From Nitromaritima sp964584125 (lineage in GTDB: Bacteria; Nitrospinota; Nitrospinia; Nitrospinales; VA-1), in NCBI GenBank assembly GCA_964584125.1, contig CAZOYP010000015.1, positions 1 to 35,649 of the forward strand: a DNA stretch of 35,649 nucleotides, written 5' to 3'. A program made the translations under genes and the position numbers. Positions within the stretch are counted from its first letter, which is position 1, and each line of letters opens with the position of its first letter. The notes beneath the pieces are model-generated. The model did not search any database and was not told the DNA's origin. It saw only the letters and a list, made by a program, of their open reading frames with translations. This document shows positions 16,833-24,363 of the stretch, piece by piece.

Positions 16833-17697
16833 TTAATCCGATACGATAGTTAGGATATTGTAGGCTAATTCCTAATTCTTTTTTTATTTTTTTGTTAGAT
16901 ACTCGTTTATTTGTTTGGTAGAAACTACGAGCCATATCTGTAAGCTCAGCTGCTTCGTAGGAAATAGGAGGAGGGTATTCAATCTTCAATAGATGGTATG
17001 CATATTCCACAGCCTCTGCAGGAGATGAAGGTCGATCGTCACTTACATTATAGATCTCTCCTGGTTGAGGATATAGCATGGAGGCTTCCAAAGTTTGCGC
17101 AAGGTCTTCAACGTGTATACGAGAAAACACAAGACCGGGTTTTTTAATATTTCTAGCACGGCCCTGCTGAACGGACACTAAAAGGTTACGGCCAGGCCCA
17201 TAGATACCTACACAGCGAAAAATTATAACTGGCAAATCATATTTTTTATAAAGTTTGATCCAGGAATTTTCAATTTCTGCACGTTGATAACCCCGGGGAT
17301 TAATTGGTTTCAGGGGGGACGTTTCATCAACCCATGCTCCTTTGGTATCTCCATAAACGGCAGTTGATGAAATATAACCAACCCACTTCAAATGCTTCCA
17401 CTTGGTAATATCAGAACTAAACTGTTGAAGAACTATATCTCCTGATTTTTGAGGTGGAATAGAAATTAATACATGGGTAGCCTTATATATCGCATTGTAG
17501 ATATCAGGTGAAATGTGATTACCATCGTATGAATAAACTGAAATTCCTAAGTTTTTTAATGAATCTCGTAGCTTATTATCACGACAGGTTCCCGAAACTT
17601 TCCAACTTTTAGGTATTAACCTTCTGGCTAAAGCTTGACAAGAAAACCCCAGGCCAAAACAAAAAAGGTTACCTGAGTTGGTAGATTGGGACATCAT
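16807..17697 (-). CDS. NAD(P)-dependent epimerase/dehydratase-like protein (YeeZ type, atypical SDR)
   Basis: A 296-residue atypical short-chain dehydrogenase. The N-terminal Rossmann motif is FCFGLGFSCQALARRL; SSTAVYGDTKGAWVDE holds the active-site Ser/Thr-Tyr region, with the following PRGYQRAEIE in place of the classical YxxxK, and IFRCVGIYGPGRN is the family's next block. The C-terminal part has YNVSDDRPSSPAEAVEYA. Such YeeZ-like proteins bind NAD(P) and are thought to act on sugar nucleotides or related compounds, but the substrate is unknown. Second ATG codons at the start leave the N terminus uncertain by one residue. Cytosolic. Confidence 0.83.
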   Translation of the reverse strand: MMSQSTNSGNLFCFGLGFSCQALARRLIPKSWKVSGTCRDNKLRDSLKNLGISVYSYDGNHISPDIYNAIYKATHVLISIPPQKSGDIVLQQFSSDITKWKHLKWVGYISSTAVYGDTKGAWVDETSPLKPINPRGYQRAEIENSWIKLYKKYDLPVIIFRCVGIYGPGRNLLVSVQQGRARNIKKPGLVFSRIHVEDLAQTLEASMLYPQPGEIYNVSDDRPSSPAEAVEYAYHLLKIEYPPPISYEAAELTDMARSFYQTNKRVSNKKIKKELGISLQYPNYRIGLNALLKKQQ

Positions 17698-17839
17698 TTA
17701 CTCCCTTATAAAAGAATAGTGAAATGTATAAAAATCAGTAAGAACAAAATTCTAAGATAGGTTAATTATTTTTTTTAAATAGCATAATATAAAATCAACA
17801 TATTTATTGTAAAAAATATGCTAAATATATGTTTAAAAC

Positions 17840-17935
17840 TTATAGGCAGGTTCAAGTGGGTTTTCTGGGATTCTGCCTACCGATTAGAGTGCTGGGGACC
17901 GTAAACTTTAGTGAAGTAGAGAGCGATATATTTTT
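17840..17935. ncRNA. Possible structured RNA (GC island in AT-rich spacer)
   Basis: About 95 bases near 45 percent G+C stand inside a spacer of about 17 percent. TAGGCAG (17843-17849) can pair with CTGCCTA (17873-17879). A run of eight T follows on the plus side (about 17932-17940). In AT-rich genomes such islands often mark structured RNAs. No known RNA family could be assigned, and strand is uncertain. It lies in the spacer between the antiporter end and the epimerase start. Confidence 0.35.
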
Positions 17936-17947
17936 TTTAAAAAACTT

Positions 17948-19930
17948 CTATTTCTCATCAACATAACCGTCTTTCAAAGTTTTCAAAGATTTGTTTAATT
18001 GGACATGACTGCCAAGAAGAATAAAAATGTCTCCTACCATCACAACAAGCTTAAGGCCTGGATTCGGTAGAGGTTTATTTTTTCGAACTAAAGCAATTAT
18101 GACTGCCCCTGTTCTGGCTGAAATATTTATATCACCTACTGTTTTTCCACAAGCCCAACTATCTTCTAAGACCAGATAAGACTCTGTGAGTGTAGCGGTA
18201 AGGTAGGCTGAAAACTTTTTTAGGCTTTCTGAATTTAAAGATAAACCTCGGAACATGCTGTATCCCTCAAGTCGAATCAACTCTACCTGTTGCTCAATTA
18301 TATTATTCGGAATGTGATAATCTCGTAATACTCTCGAAAATATCTCTATAGAAGTTTCAAATTCCTCTGGAATAACTTGGTCGGCTCCTGCTGTCTTAAG
18401 TTCTTCAACCTGATTTGTTCTTCTAGTTCTAACCATAATCTTTATTTGAGGGTTGATTTTTCGTGAAAGGCGAACTACTTTTTCTGTAATCGCATAATCG
18501 GAGATCTTTAAAACTATCATTCGTGCATCCTTTAATCCTGCTCTAATCAAAGTTTGTTCTTGGACGCAATCACCATACAGCGTTGTAATTCCTTCAGTCA
18601 AAGCTCTTTTAACTCGTTCGCCATCCAGGTCTAAAACTAAAAAAGGAACTTTTGTTTCAAGAAGGACTTGCGCTAAGGTCCTGCCTCCAACACCATATCC
18701 AACAATAACAACATGACCTACAAGTTTAGGGTCCCCTTTTTCAACTGAATCTACTTCTTTAGATTTCCACTTAGCAAATAACTTAACTGAAAGCCCGGTG
18801 GAGGCTTGAATCAATAAGGGAGTGACGAGCATAGAAAGGATAGAAACTATAAGTAGTAACTGGTATTGATGAGAATTGAACAACCCTTGTTCCAATGCCA
18901 TTGCTGCAAGAATAAGAGAGAATTCTCCAACTTGGGCTAATCTTACTCCAACTACAAAAGAAACCCTCAAAGGAACTCGAACTAGTAAACAGGCTAAACC
19001 TGCAAGGCTTCCTTTTATCAAAATCAGAAGAACGGTCAGGGTCAAGCAAGTCCAAGCAGAATTCGTAAAGACATTAATATCTAAAAGCATGCCTACAGAA
19101 ATAAAGAAAATGCTACTGAAGTAATCTCTAAGTGGCAAAATATCGAGAAAAATTTGATGACTATACTCGGATTCTGAAATGATCATCCCTGCAATTAACG
19201 CCCCCATGGCTATTGTTAAACCCATTTCTTGGGAAGACCAACCCGTAACTAGAATAATAAAAACTACCGATAAAGTGAGGTGTTCCTTATTACCTGCACT
19301 CGCAACCCAGGCCAAACCTTTCGGGACAACTAGTCTTGATAGAAAATAAATTGTGACCACTGCCATTAGAGATTTGCCGACCTCCAATACAAAATCTACG
19401 CTAGTATGAGCCTCTGATTGACCAAGGAGAGGTAAAAGAAGCATGATCGGGACTACACATAAATCCTGAAAAAGGAGGATCCCAATACAGAGTTTTCCGT
19501 GTAAAGTATCTATCTCTGCATAATCAGTAATCATTTTAAGAATAATTGCTGTACTACTCAAAGCAACGATCAGACCCAAGGCGATACTTTGGCTTTGTTG
19601 AAAACCCATTGTTTTAAAAACAAACCAGATAGTAATAGTAGTCAACCCTAGTTGTAATCCACCAACACCTATAACCGATGCCAAGTTTTTAAGTAATCGT
19701 CCAAGAGAAAACTCCAATCCGATTACAAATAAAAGCAGAACCACACCTATTTCAGCCAATTCTTTTACAGAAGGAATATCTGAAATCAATTGTAGTCCAT
19801 ATGGCCCGATCAAAACCCCTGCGATGAGGTAACCCATGACCGATGGGAGCTTAATCTTATGAAAGACAATATTAATAGGTAGGGAAACAAGCAATAAAAG
19901 GATGAGATCTTTAATTAGATGATGCAGCAT
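17948..19930 (-). CDS. CPA2-family monovalent cation:proton antiporter with RCK domains (KefB/YbaL type)
   Basis: A 660-residue inner-membrane protein. Residues 1 to about 380 form the Na+/H+ exchanger domain with about 12 helices; IGVVLLLFVIGLEFSLGRLL and LLFQDLCVVPIMLLLPLL (ion-site Asp region) are typical. The cytosolic part holds a TrkA-N domain (HVVIVGYGVGGRTLAQVL near 408, LDLDGERVKRA, LYGDCVQEQTLIRAGL) and a TrkA-C domain near 565-650. It would exchange K+ or Na+ for protons, gated by nucleotide binding. There is no KefF-type partner. It stands alone between two unrelated genes. Symbol is withheld because Kef and YbaL cannot be told apart by eye. Confidence 0.92.
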   Translation of the reverse strand: MLHHLIKDLILLLLVSLPINIVFHKIKLPSVMGYLIAGVLIGPYGLQLISDIPSVKELAEIGVVLLLFVIGLEFSLGRLLKNLASVIGVGGLQLGLTTITIWFVFKTMGFQQSQSIALGLIVALSSTAIILKMITDYAEIDTLHGKLCIGILLFQDLCVVPIMLLLPLLGQSEAHTSVDFVLEVGKSLMAVVTIYFLSRLVVPKGLAWVASAGNKEHLTLSVVFIILVTGWSSQEMGLTIAMGALIAGMIISESEYSHQIFLDILPLRDYFSSIFFISVGMLLDINVFTNSAWTCLTLTVLLILIKGSLAGLACLLVRVPLRVSFVVGVRLAQVGEFSLILAAMALEQGLFNSHQYQLLLIVSILSMLVTPLLIQASTGLSVKLFAKWKSKEVDSVEKGDPKLVGHVVIVGYGVGGRTLAQVLLETKVPFLVLDLDGERVKRALTEGITTLYGDCVQEQTLIRAGLKDARMIVLKISDYAITEKVVRLSRKINPQIKIMVRTRRTNQVEELKTAGADQVIPEEFETSIEIFSRVLRDYHIPNNIIEQQVELIRLEGYSMFRGLSLNSESLKKFSAYLTATLTESYLVLEDSWACGKTVGDINISARTGAVIIALVRKNKPLPNPGLKLVVMVGDIFILLGSHVQLNKSLKTLKDGYVDEK

Positions 19931-20087
19931 AAAACCAGACTAAGTGGGCACATAGAATTTTTATAAGGAAAATCAACACACATATAATAACACGGTAGAA
20001 TATTAAATATATATTGAGAGGGAGACTCTAATAACCCATTTAAATGAGGAGTTAGAAGTCTCGCTAAAAAACTTTCTACTACTAAGT

Positions 20088-20678
20088 TTAGTAAGGATCT
20101 TTTCCCAATACGGTCAAAGTTATTTCTTCCTCGGTGGGTGTAAGCCTATTGATTACTCCAAATAGGCAGTTATCATCAAGCTCAAGCTTTAGTTTTTCTT
20201 GTGCTGTCATTTCATTAAATCGTTCTAGATTGATAAGAAATGCGGTGTTAAAAAAATATTTATTAAGAAATTCATTAAAATTAATATCAGCTCCCATCAT
20301 TTCGGGATAGGACTGAACCCGTTGTTCTATATCTGAATAGCTATATTCCTCTACAACGCTAGCAAGGTTATCGTAAAGAAAGCAATAGTGATAAGCGTTC
20401 ATTTTGTACCAAACTTGGGGTTGCACAATAGCTTCTAGTAGCCTTTTTGAAATAGAATTTAATATGTCTACTCCTCCAAACCTTGATGCGCGTGGGAAAA
20501 GAGTTGCAAGTCTTTCTACTGTTTCATTTGAATCAATTTGTTTTAGGCTGTGAAAAATCTCCCTGTCTGCTACCAAGGCTTGCATTATAAAACTATATGG
20601 GTCGAATAAGGGCTCAGGATCTTCTCTATCTATATCTTCTGTACCTGGAAGATAAATATTTTCTTTAAAAAATAACAA
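20088..20678 (-). CDS. Hypothetical protein, acidic, helix-rich
   Basis: About 196 residues, rich in Glu, Leu and Phe, with no signal peptide or membrane segment. Visible stretches are LFPRASRFGGVDILNSISKR, a Tyr-rich centre and a C-terminal LTPTEEEITLTVLGKDPY. I do not recognise a family. The start is unclear: the frame opens with a TTG at 20678 and no ribosome site, the first internal ATG is at residue 32, and an ATGATG 20-30 bp upstream is blocked by a TAA. Either a TTG start or a lost N terminus is possible. It is transcribed toward the antiporter. Confidence 0.6.
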   Translation of the reverse strand: MLFFKENIYLPGTEDIDREDPEPLFDPYSFIMQALVADREIFHSLKQIDSNETVERLATLFPRASRFGGVDILNSISKRLLEAIVQPQVWYKMNAYHYCFLYDNLASVVEEYSYSDIEQRVQSYPEMMGADINFNEFLNKYFFNTAFLINLERFNEMTAQEKLKLELDDNCLFGVINRLTPTEEEITLTVLGKDPY

Positions 20679-20810
20679 AATTATAAACCCGGTTTCATCA
20701 TTTTTAAATAGTAAGTCAATTATTCAACTTCGGTCATTGGAGTTGAAGAGCTAAATAACATTCTTACAAAAGATTTAGGTAGGTTTGAATAGCTCAAGGT
20801 GCAAAGTGGG

Positions 20811-20894
20811 TTAATAAAACTTTTTTAAAAGCAGTGGGATTACGATAGCCAATGCTATAATTAATAATGTAAATGTTTCCCAGTTTTGGAACAT
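20811..20894 (-). CDS. Tiny single-span membrane protein (27 residues)
   Basis: ATG at 20894, TAA at 20811. Product: a short polar start, about 16 hydrophobic residues (TLLIIALAIVIPLLL), then KKFY, a stop-transfer pattern. It starts 8 bp after the stop of the 57-residue gene on the same strand, so it may be its second cistron. There is no clear ribosome site. Too short for family assignment. Confidence 0.42.
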   Translation of the reverse strand: MFQNWETFTLLIIALAIVIPLLLKKFY

Positions 20895-20902
20895 AATAAG
20901 TT

Positions 20903-21076
20903 TTATTCGCAGAGATCTTCATCCCATGTTTCAGTCAGTTCAATTAACTCATCAGATTTTTTAATTTTTCTTGAGCCACTTATTTTTTTAACGTCTTTTC
21001 GAATTTTTTTTAATCTTTTCGAATTTTTATTTTTCACATTAGCTAACTTTTTTCTTTTACCTGTTAACATAGTCAT
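20903..21076 (-). CDS. Small protein, Lys/Arg-rich start and acidic end (57 residues)
   Basis: ATG at 21076, TAA at 20903. The first 40 residues are strongly basic (KRKKLANVKNKNSKRLKKIR) and the last 17 acidic (ELIELTETWDEDLCE). This two-sided charge suggests nucleic-acid or ribosome binding by the start, but no family is recognised. AGGA lies about 9 bases before the ATG. The opposite-strand frame over the same bases is merely its complement. It is divergent from the dioxygenase gene. Confidence 0.6.
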   Translation of the reverse strand: MTMLTGKRKKLANVKNKNSKRLKKIRKDVKKISGSRKIKKSDELIELTETWDEDLCE

Positions 21077-21195
21077 CTAAAATAATCCTATAACTTGAAT
21101 ACTAATGATGTATTGTTTTCTATCCTAAATCATTCGCACAAAACATCAAAATGTATTTTGTTATAATTTTATAATTAATTATAAATGAAAGAGTA

Positions 21196-21855
21196 ATGAA
21201 AAATAATTTTAATAAACAAAGAAGAAGTTTTTTGAAAGGATCATTGGCATTAGGGTCATTAATTATGACAGATTGGTTAGCTCCGTCTTTTGTGTATTCA
21301 AATTGTGAATTGACTCCTAGAGAATCATCGGGGCCTTTTTATCCATTAAATTACCCGCTAGACCAAGATAACGATTTAACCTATTTGAAAGATAAATCTC
21401 AAAAAGCCAAGGGAGAAATTATATATATAAAGGGTATTGTACAGGGTGAAAACTGTGAGCCGGTTTCAAATGCTAATATTGAAATTTGGCAGGCATGTAC
21501 CACAGGTCGGTATAATCATTCAGAAGATCGAAATCCAGCCGAACTTGATCCCAACTTTCAGTATTGGGGGAAAGCCATCACTAATGAAAAAGGAGAGTAT
21601 GGGTTTAAAACTATTAAGCCAGGTTCTTATCCGGTAAGTTTTTTTTGGACTCGTCCCCCTCATATACATTTTACAGTTCGTTCTCCAAAGCATGAGGAAT
21701 TAACTACTCAAATGTACTTTTCAAGTGAGTCTTTAAATAGCAAAGATAGGCTTCTTCGAAGTCATTCAAAAGAAGAGCAAGAAAAATGCATTATAACTTT
21801 CTACCAGGAAGAGAAAAAACAAGTTGGTCAATTTAATTTAACTCTTAAAGGTTAA
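21196..21855 (+). CDS. Intradiol ring-cleavage dioxygenase-like protein, exported
   Basis: A 219-residue member of the protocatechuate 3,4-dioxygenase family. The iron ligands are all present: Tyr106 (GRYNH), Tyr145 (PGSYPV), His156 and His158 (RPPHIHF). The N terminus has QRRSFLKGSLALGSLI, a twin-arginine-like export signal, so the iron protein would fold before export. The core from GPFYPL to the end is shorter than in catabolic enzymes, and no aromatic-degradation genes are near, so it may belong to the exported, poorly known branch of the family. The substrate is unknown. Upstream sequence is A/T only, with no obvious ribosome site. Confidence 0.85.
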   Translation: MKNNFNKQRRSFLKGSLALGSLIMTDWLAPSFVYSNCELTPRESSGPFYPLNYPLDQDNDLTYLKDKSQKAKGEIIYIKGIVQGENCEPVSNANIEIWQACTTGRYNHSEDRNPAELDPNFQYWGKAITNEKGEYGFKTIKPGSYPVSFFWTRPPHIHFTVRSPKHEELTTQMYFSSESLNSKDRLLRSHSKEEQEKCIITFYQEEKKQVGQFNLTLKG

Positions 21856-21913
21856 CATGAGTTGTTAACTGAGGTATGTAAAGTTTACTAATCAACGAGT
21901 TGTAATTTTAACC

Positions 21914-22507
21914 ATGAAAAATTTAGTTTTAATTTTTATATGGATATGTATATTTTTGTCTGCAACTCCCATAATGGCTCTTGGAGATTATAAAAAGGGA
22001 ATTTCGGCTTTTGAAAACGGTGATTATGATATTGCTTTAAGGGAATTTAAGCTTTTGGTTGAGAAAAAAGACTCGCGTGGTGAATATGGTTTGGGGTTGA
22101 TGTATGATTTAGGGCTTGGCGTTCCAACAAACTTTGAAGAAGCAGTAAAGTGGTACCAACTTTCCGCTAATAAGGGCAATCCTGATGCATTAAATAATCT
22201 CGCCACGATGTATGCAGAGGGTGAAGGAGTACAAAGGGATTCAAGTAAGGCAGCAATACTTTACGAGAATGCGGCGCAAAAGGGTAATTTTGACGCTCTT
22301 AATAATCTTGGAACAATGTATCTACGCGGAGTAGGAGTTGTTCGTGACTATCCCACTGCTTATATGTGGTTCCACTTAGGTGAAATGAAAGGGGATAGGG
22401 CTGCGAAAAGGAATAGAGAGTTTGTAGAAAAAAAAATGACTCCGGAGGAGGTTATTCAAGCAAATAAACTTGTGGGAGAATGGATGCGAAGATATGTAGG
22501 TTTATGA
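21914..22507 (+). CDS. Secreted Sel1-like repeat protein
   Basis: A 197-residue protein with a signal peptide (LVLIFIWICIFLSATPIMA) and about four Sel1-like repeats: GEYGLGLMYDLGLGVPTNFE, DALNNLATMYAEGEGVQRDS, DALNNLGTMYLRGVGVVRD, and a last degenerate unit. Sel1 repeats fold as helical solenoids that scaffold periplasmic complexes. It follows the dioxygenase by 58 bp on the same strand, and both are exported, so they may share a transcript and compartment. Its partner is unknown. Confidence 0.83.
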   Translation: MKNLVLIFIWICIFLSATPIMALGDYKKGISAFENGDYDIALREFKLLVEKKDSRGEYGLGLMYDLGLGVPTNFEEAVKWYQLSANKGNPDALNNLATMYAEGEGVQRDSSKAAILYENAAQKGNFDALNNLGTMYLRGVGVVRDYPTAYMWFHLGEMKGDRAAKRNREFVEKKMTPEEVIQANKLVGEWMRRYVGL

Positions 22508-22525
22508 GATTATGAATCAAAGTGC

Positions 22526-22717
22526 TCAATAAGGTATGGTAGAAATCAAATAAGTATCTTTTTCTACCTCAGCAGCTTTTAAACCTTCTGATTTTAGTGA
22601 TACCTTGGTTGTTGAATAAATCACATCTGAATAACTGAACACGGCACACGACCAACCAAATATAAACACCAATAGATATGCCCCGATCGATTTTAATGAT
22701 AATTTTACAGTAAACGT
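22526..22717 (-). CDS. Possible small membrane protein without a normal start
   Basis: A 63-codon minus-strand frame ending at TGA 22526-22528. It has a hydrophobic segment (IGAYLLVFIFGWSCAVFSY) and a K/E-rich amphipathic tail (STTKVSLKSEGLKAAEVEKD). The frame opens right after a TAG, with ACG where a start would be expected; the first TTG is at codon 16. Either the start is non-standard, or an N-terminal frame was lost. A longer overlapping frame looks less protein-like. Confidence 0.35.
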   Translation of the reverse strand, partial: TFTVKLSLKSIGAYLLVFIFGWSCAVFSYSDVIYSTTKVSLKSEGLKAAEVEKDTYLISTIPY

Positions 22718-22818
22718 CTCCTATTTTAAATTTATAACTGCATATTTTTTTAGCTTCTTGCGGCGCTATAGTTTTTTTCTTAAACGCGTTAAAATTATTT
22801 TTTTGTTTTAGCTTTTTT

Positions 22819-22941
22819 TTATTCTTCTGCTTTTTTGATGTTATCTGGGAATACATCCCAATGTCTTTTGCTTAGTATTTCAGTTGCTAATATTTTTTTT
22901 AATTTACCTTTGGCATCTAGTACTTCAACTTTATAGAACAT
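22819..22941 (-). CDS. Small soluble protein (40 residues)
   Basis: ATG at 22941, TAA at 22819, with GGAG about 8 bases upstream. The product begins FYKVEVLDAKGKLKKILATE and ends with a Lys/Glu tail; a beta hairpin followed by a helix is likely. No family recognised. It is divergent from creA across the TTAA-box array and could be controlled by it. Confidence 0.55.
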   Translation of the reverse strand: MFYKVEVLDAKGKLKKILATEILSKRHWDVFPDNIKKAEE

Positions 22942-23044
22942 AACCTGCTCCAATAATTAGTGGACATTACCTTGGTTTTTCCGAAGAGTAATTTTTTTAT
23001 AAAAATTTTTTTATCTCCATATATCTATAAATACGACCTCTCAA

Positions 23045-23104
23045 TTAAAGCGCCGTTAAAAATTTGTTAACAAGAGATTAATGTTTTGTTAACTTTTTTT
23101 TAAC
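23045..23104. promoter_or_regulatory. Six TTAA boxes at exact 11-bp spacing (operator array)
   Basis: TTAA occurs at 23045, 23056, 23067, 23078, 23089 and 23100, each exactly 11 bp after the last. Four units read TTAAC or TTAAT followed by an A/T-rich tail; the best is GTTAACAAGAG. Head-to-tail repeats of about 11 bp are the signature of OmpR/PhoB-type response regulators (PhoP boxes of Bacillus are TTAACA-like). A possible -10 (TATTAA, 23113-23118) lies about 9 bp past the last box toward creA. The remaining 22942-23278 spacer holds only AT-rich DNA and a TATAAT at 23191. Confidence 0.6.
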
Positions 23105-23278
23105 TTCCAGTGTATTAATACTTCTAATAATTAATTTTTGGGTGGAGTTTTTCTAGGGAGAGAACTTAAAATTATTTTAATAAAAAGGCTTATAATAAAA
23201 CCATTAGCCTATTAAATTATTAGGCTTATTTAGGCATAGCCAAACAGTTTTTATACAAAAAGAATTAAAGAGGGCTAT

Positions 23279-23734
23279 ATGAATCGAATTATTTTTATTT
23301 TTCTATTATTTGTTAATCCATTACAGTTACATGCGGAGGAAATTGGATCAGTTGATACTGTTTTTAAATTTCTTGGTTCAAACCATAAAATTATTGTAGA
23401 AGCATTTGATGATCCAAAAGTATCCGGGGTGACCTGTCATTTAAGTAGAGCCAAGACAGGAGGTATTAGCGGAAGCCTTGGGATTGCTGAGGATAAAGCT
23501 GAAGCATCCATTGCCTGTCGACAAATTGGTCCCATTAAACTTCCTCCAAAAATTCGAAATGGGGAGCCAGTTTTTAGCAAAAAAACATCTCTTGTATTTA
23601 AAACCCTTCAAGTTGTTCGGTTTTATGACAATAAAAGGAATGTATTAATTTATTTAGTTTATAGTGATAAAATTATAGAAGGCTCTCCCAAAAACTCAAT
23701 TTCAACCGTCCCCATTCTGAAGTGGTTTCCATGA
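23279..23734 (+). CDS. creA: CreA family periplasmic protein
   Basis: A 151-residue protein with a short signal peptide (to about HAEE). The rest follows CreA closely: EIGSVDTVFKFLGSNHKIIVEAFDDP, GVTCHLSRAKTGGISG, IACRQIGPIKLP, SLVFKTLQVVRFYDNKRN and GSPKNSISTVP near the end. Two cysteines (in VTCH and ACRQ) probably pair. CreA is widespread in Proteobacteria and its function is still unclear. It stands alone here; in E. coli it precedes creBCD, which are not present. An AGAGGG ribosome site precedes the ATG. Upstream are the TTAA array, a TATAAT at 23191 and an AGCCTA/TAGGCT inverted repeat (23206-23226). Confidence 0.9.
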   Translation: MNRIIFIFLLFVNPLQLHAEEIGSVDTVFKFLGSNHKIIVEAFDDPKVSGVTCHLSRAKTGGISGSLGIAEDKAEASIACRQIGPIKLPPKIRNGEPVFSKKTSLVFKTLQVVRFYDNKRNVLIYLVYSDKIIEGSPKNSISTVPILKWFP

Positions 23735-23763
23735 TCATAATTGAGATAGTTAGCGGCCTAGTG

Positions 23764-23903
23764 TGTGAAATTCCTTTAACTAAAAAATTTTCACATTTCA
23801 TTCGTGGCGGGTGTATGTTTTGCTTGATGTCAACTAATCCCAATAACCTATGAAATGGAATCTGTTCAAATTTTCAGTGACGTGAAAATCATAGGTTTTT
23901 GGG
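23764..23903. repeat. Nested inverted repeats upstream of the dead ynfA
   Basis: Outer pair: 23839-23853 and 23889-23903, 14 of 15 bases complementary. Inside is a smaller stem ATTTTCA/TGAAAAT with a 6-base loop (about 23870-23889). A third pair, TGTGAAA (23764-23770) and TTTCACA (23789-23795), lies to the left. The outer stem would enclose 35 bases. It could be an RNA structure, a cruciform, or a transposon-like remnant. Confidence 0.5.
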
Positions 23904-23930
23904 ATGTTTTTATTATGGAAATACCTTAGC

Positions 23931-24262
23931 ATGGCCTCGTTCTATTTTTACACAGCTGCCGCAGTTGCCGAAATCGGAGGTTGCTTTGCCTTCTGGGCTT
24001 GGTTGCGGTTAGGCGAAAGTGTGTACTGGATTCTCCCAGGTATTGCATCTCTTGTAGTTTTTGCTATTTTGTTGACCCTCGTATTGAGGTGATTTTTGCA
24101 GGTAGGACTTTTGCAGCCTATGGCAGTGTTTACATTGCTACCTCGCTATTATGACTTTGGATAATTGAAGGTCAACGCCCAGACAAATGGGACATTTTTG
24201 GTGCAATAGTTTGTGTGGCAGGAGCGGCTATAATTTTATTTGGGCAGAGGCAACAAGTTTAA
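23931..24262 (+). pseudogene. ynfA: Broken YnfA-family (UPF0060) membrane protein
   Basis: Starts ATG 23931 and gives the first half of YnfA, FYFYTAAAVAEIGGCFAFWA and ILPGIASLVVFAILLTLV, in one frame, which closes at a TGA about 24090. A one-base loss near 24080 puts the rest in the next frame: RIEVIFAGRTFAAYGSVYIA, then a TGA where the family has Trp (LLWLW), then LWIIEGQRPDKWDIFGAIVC and AGAAIILFG. Both parts together give the normal length of about 108 residues with four helices, so the gene died by one deletion and one nonsense change. It was probably a small inner-membrane protein of unknown function. Confidence 0.85.
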
Positions 24263-24308
24263 ACCTAAATCATTTCTTACCACCATGTTAGATAGGTATT
24301 TTTCCTAC

Positions 24309-24337
24309 TTGACAAGAGAACGTTCGTTCTCTAATAT
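24309..24337 (+). promoter_or_regulatory. SOS promoter: LexA-type operator inside the -35/-10 spacer
   Basis: A -35 TTGACA (24309-24314), a 17-bp spacer and a -10 TAATAT (24332-24337) make a near-consensus sigma-70 promoter 26 bp before the lexA start. The spacer contains the inverted repeat AGAGAAC-GTTC-GTTCTCT (24315-24332), matching GAAC-N4-GTTC, the SOS box known from DinR/LexA of Gram-positive bacteria. A repressor bound there would block the polymerase directly. I infer self-regulation of the lexA-umuDC operon. Confidence 0.85.
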
Positions 24338-24363
24338 AAAAACCATCATAATCCTTATATATT

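Noticed and set aside
20886..21080. Plus-strand frame of 64 residues rich in Phe and Ser
   Set aside because: It is the complement of the Lys-rich 57-residue minus-strand gene, which is far more protein-like.
22569..22856. Minus-strand frame of 95 residues
   Set aside because: It overlaps two better frames, starts with a Lys/Asn/Gln-only stretch from A-rich DNA, and ends in unlikely Cys/Arg-rich sequence.
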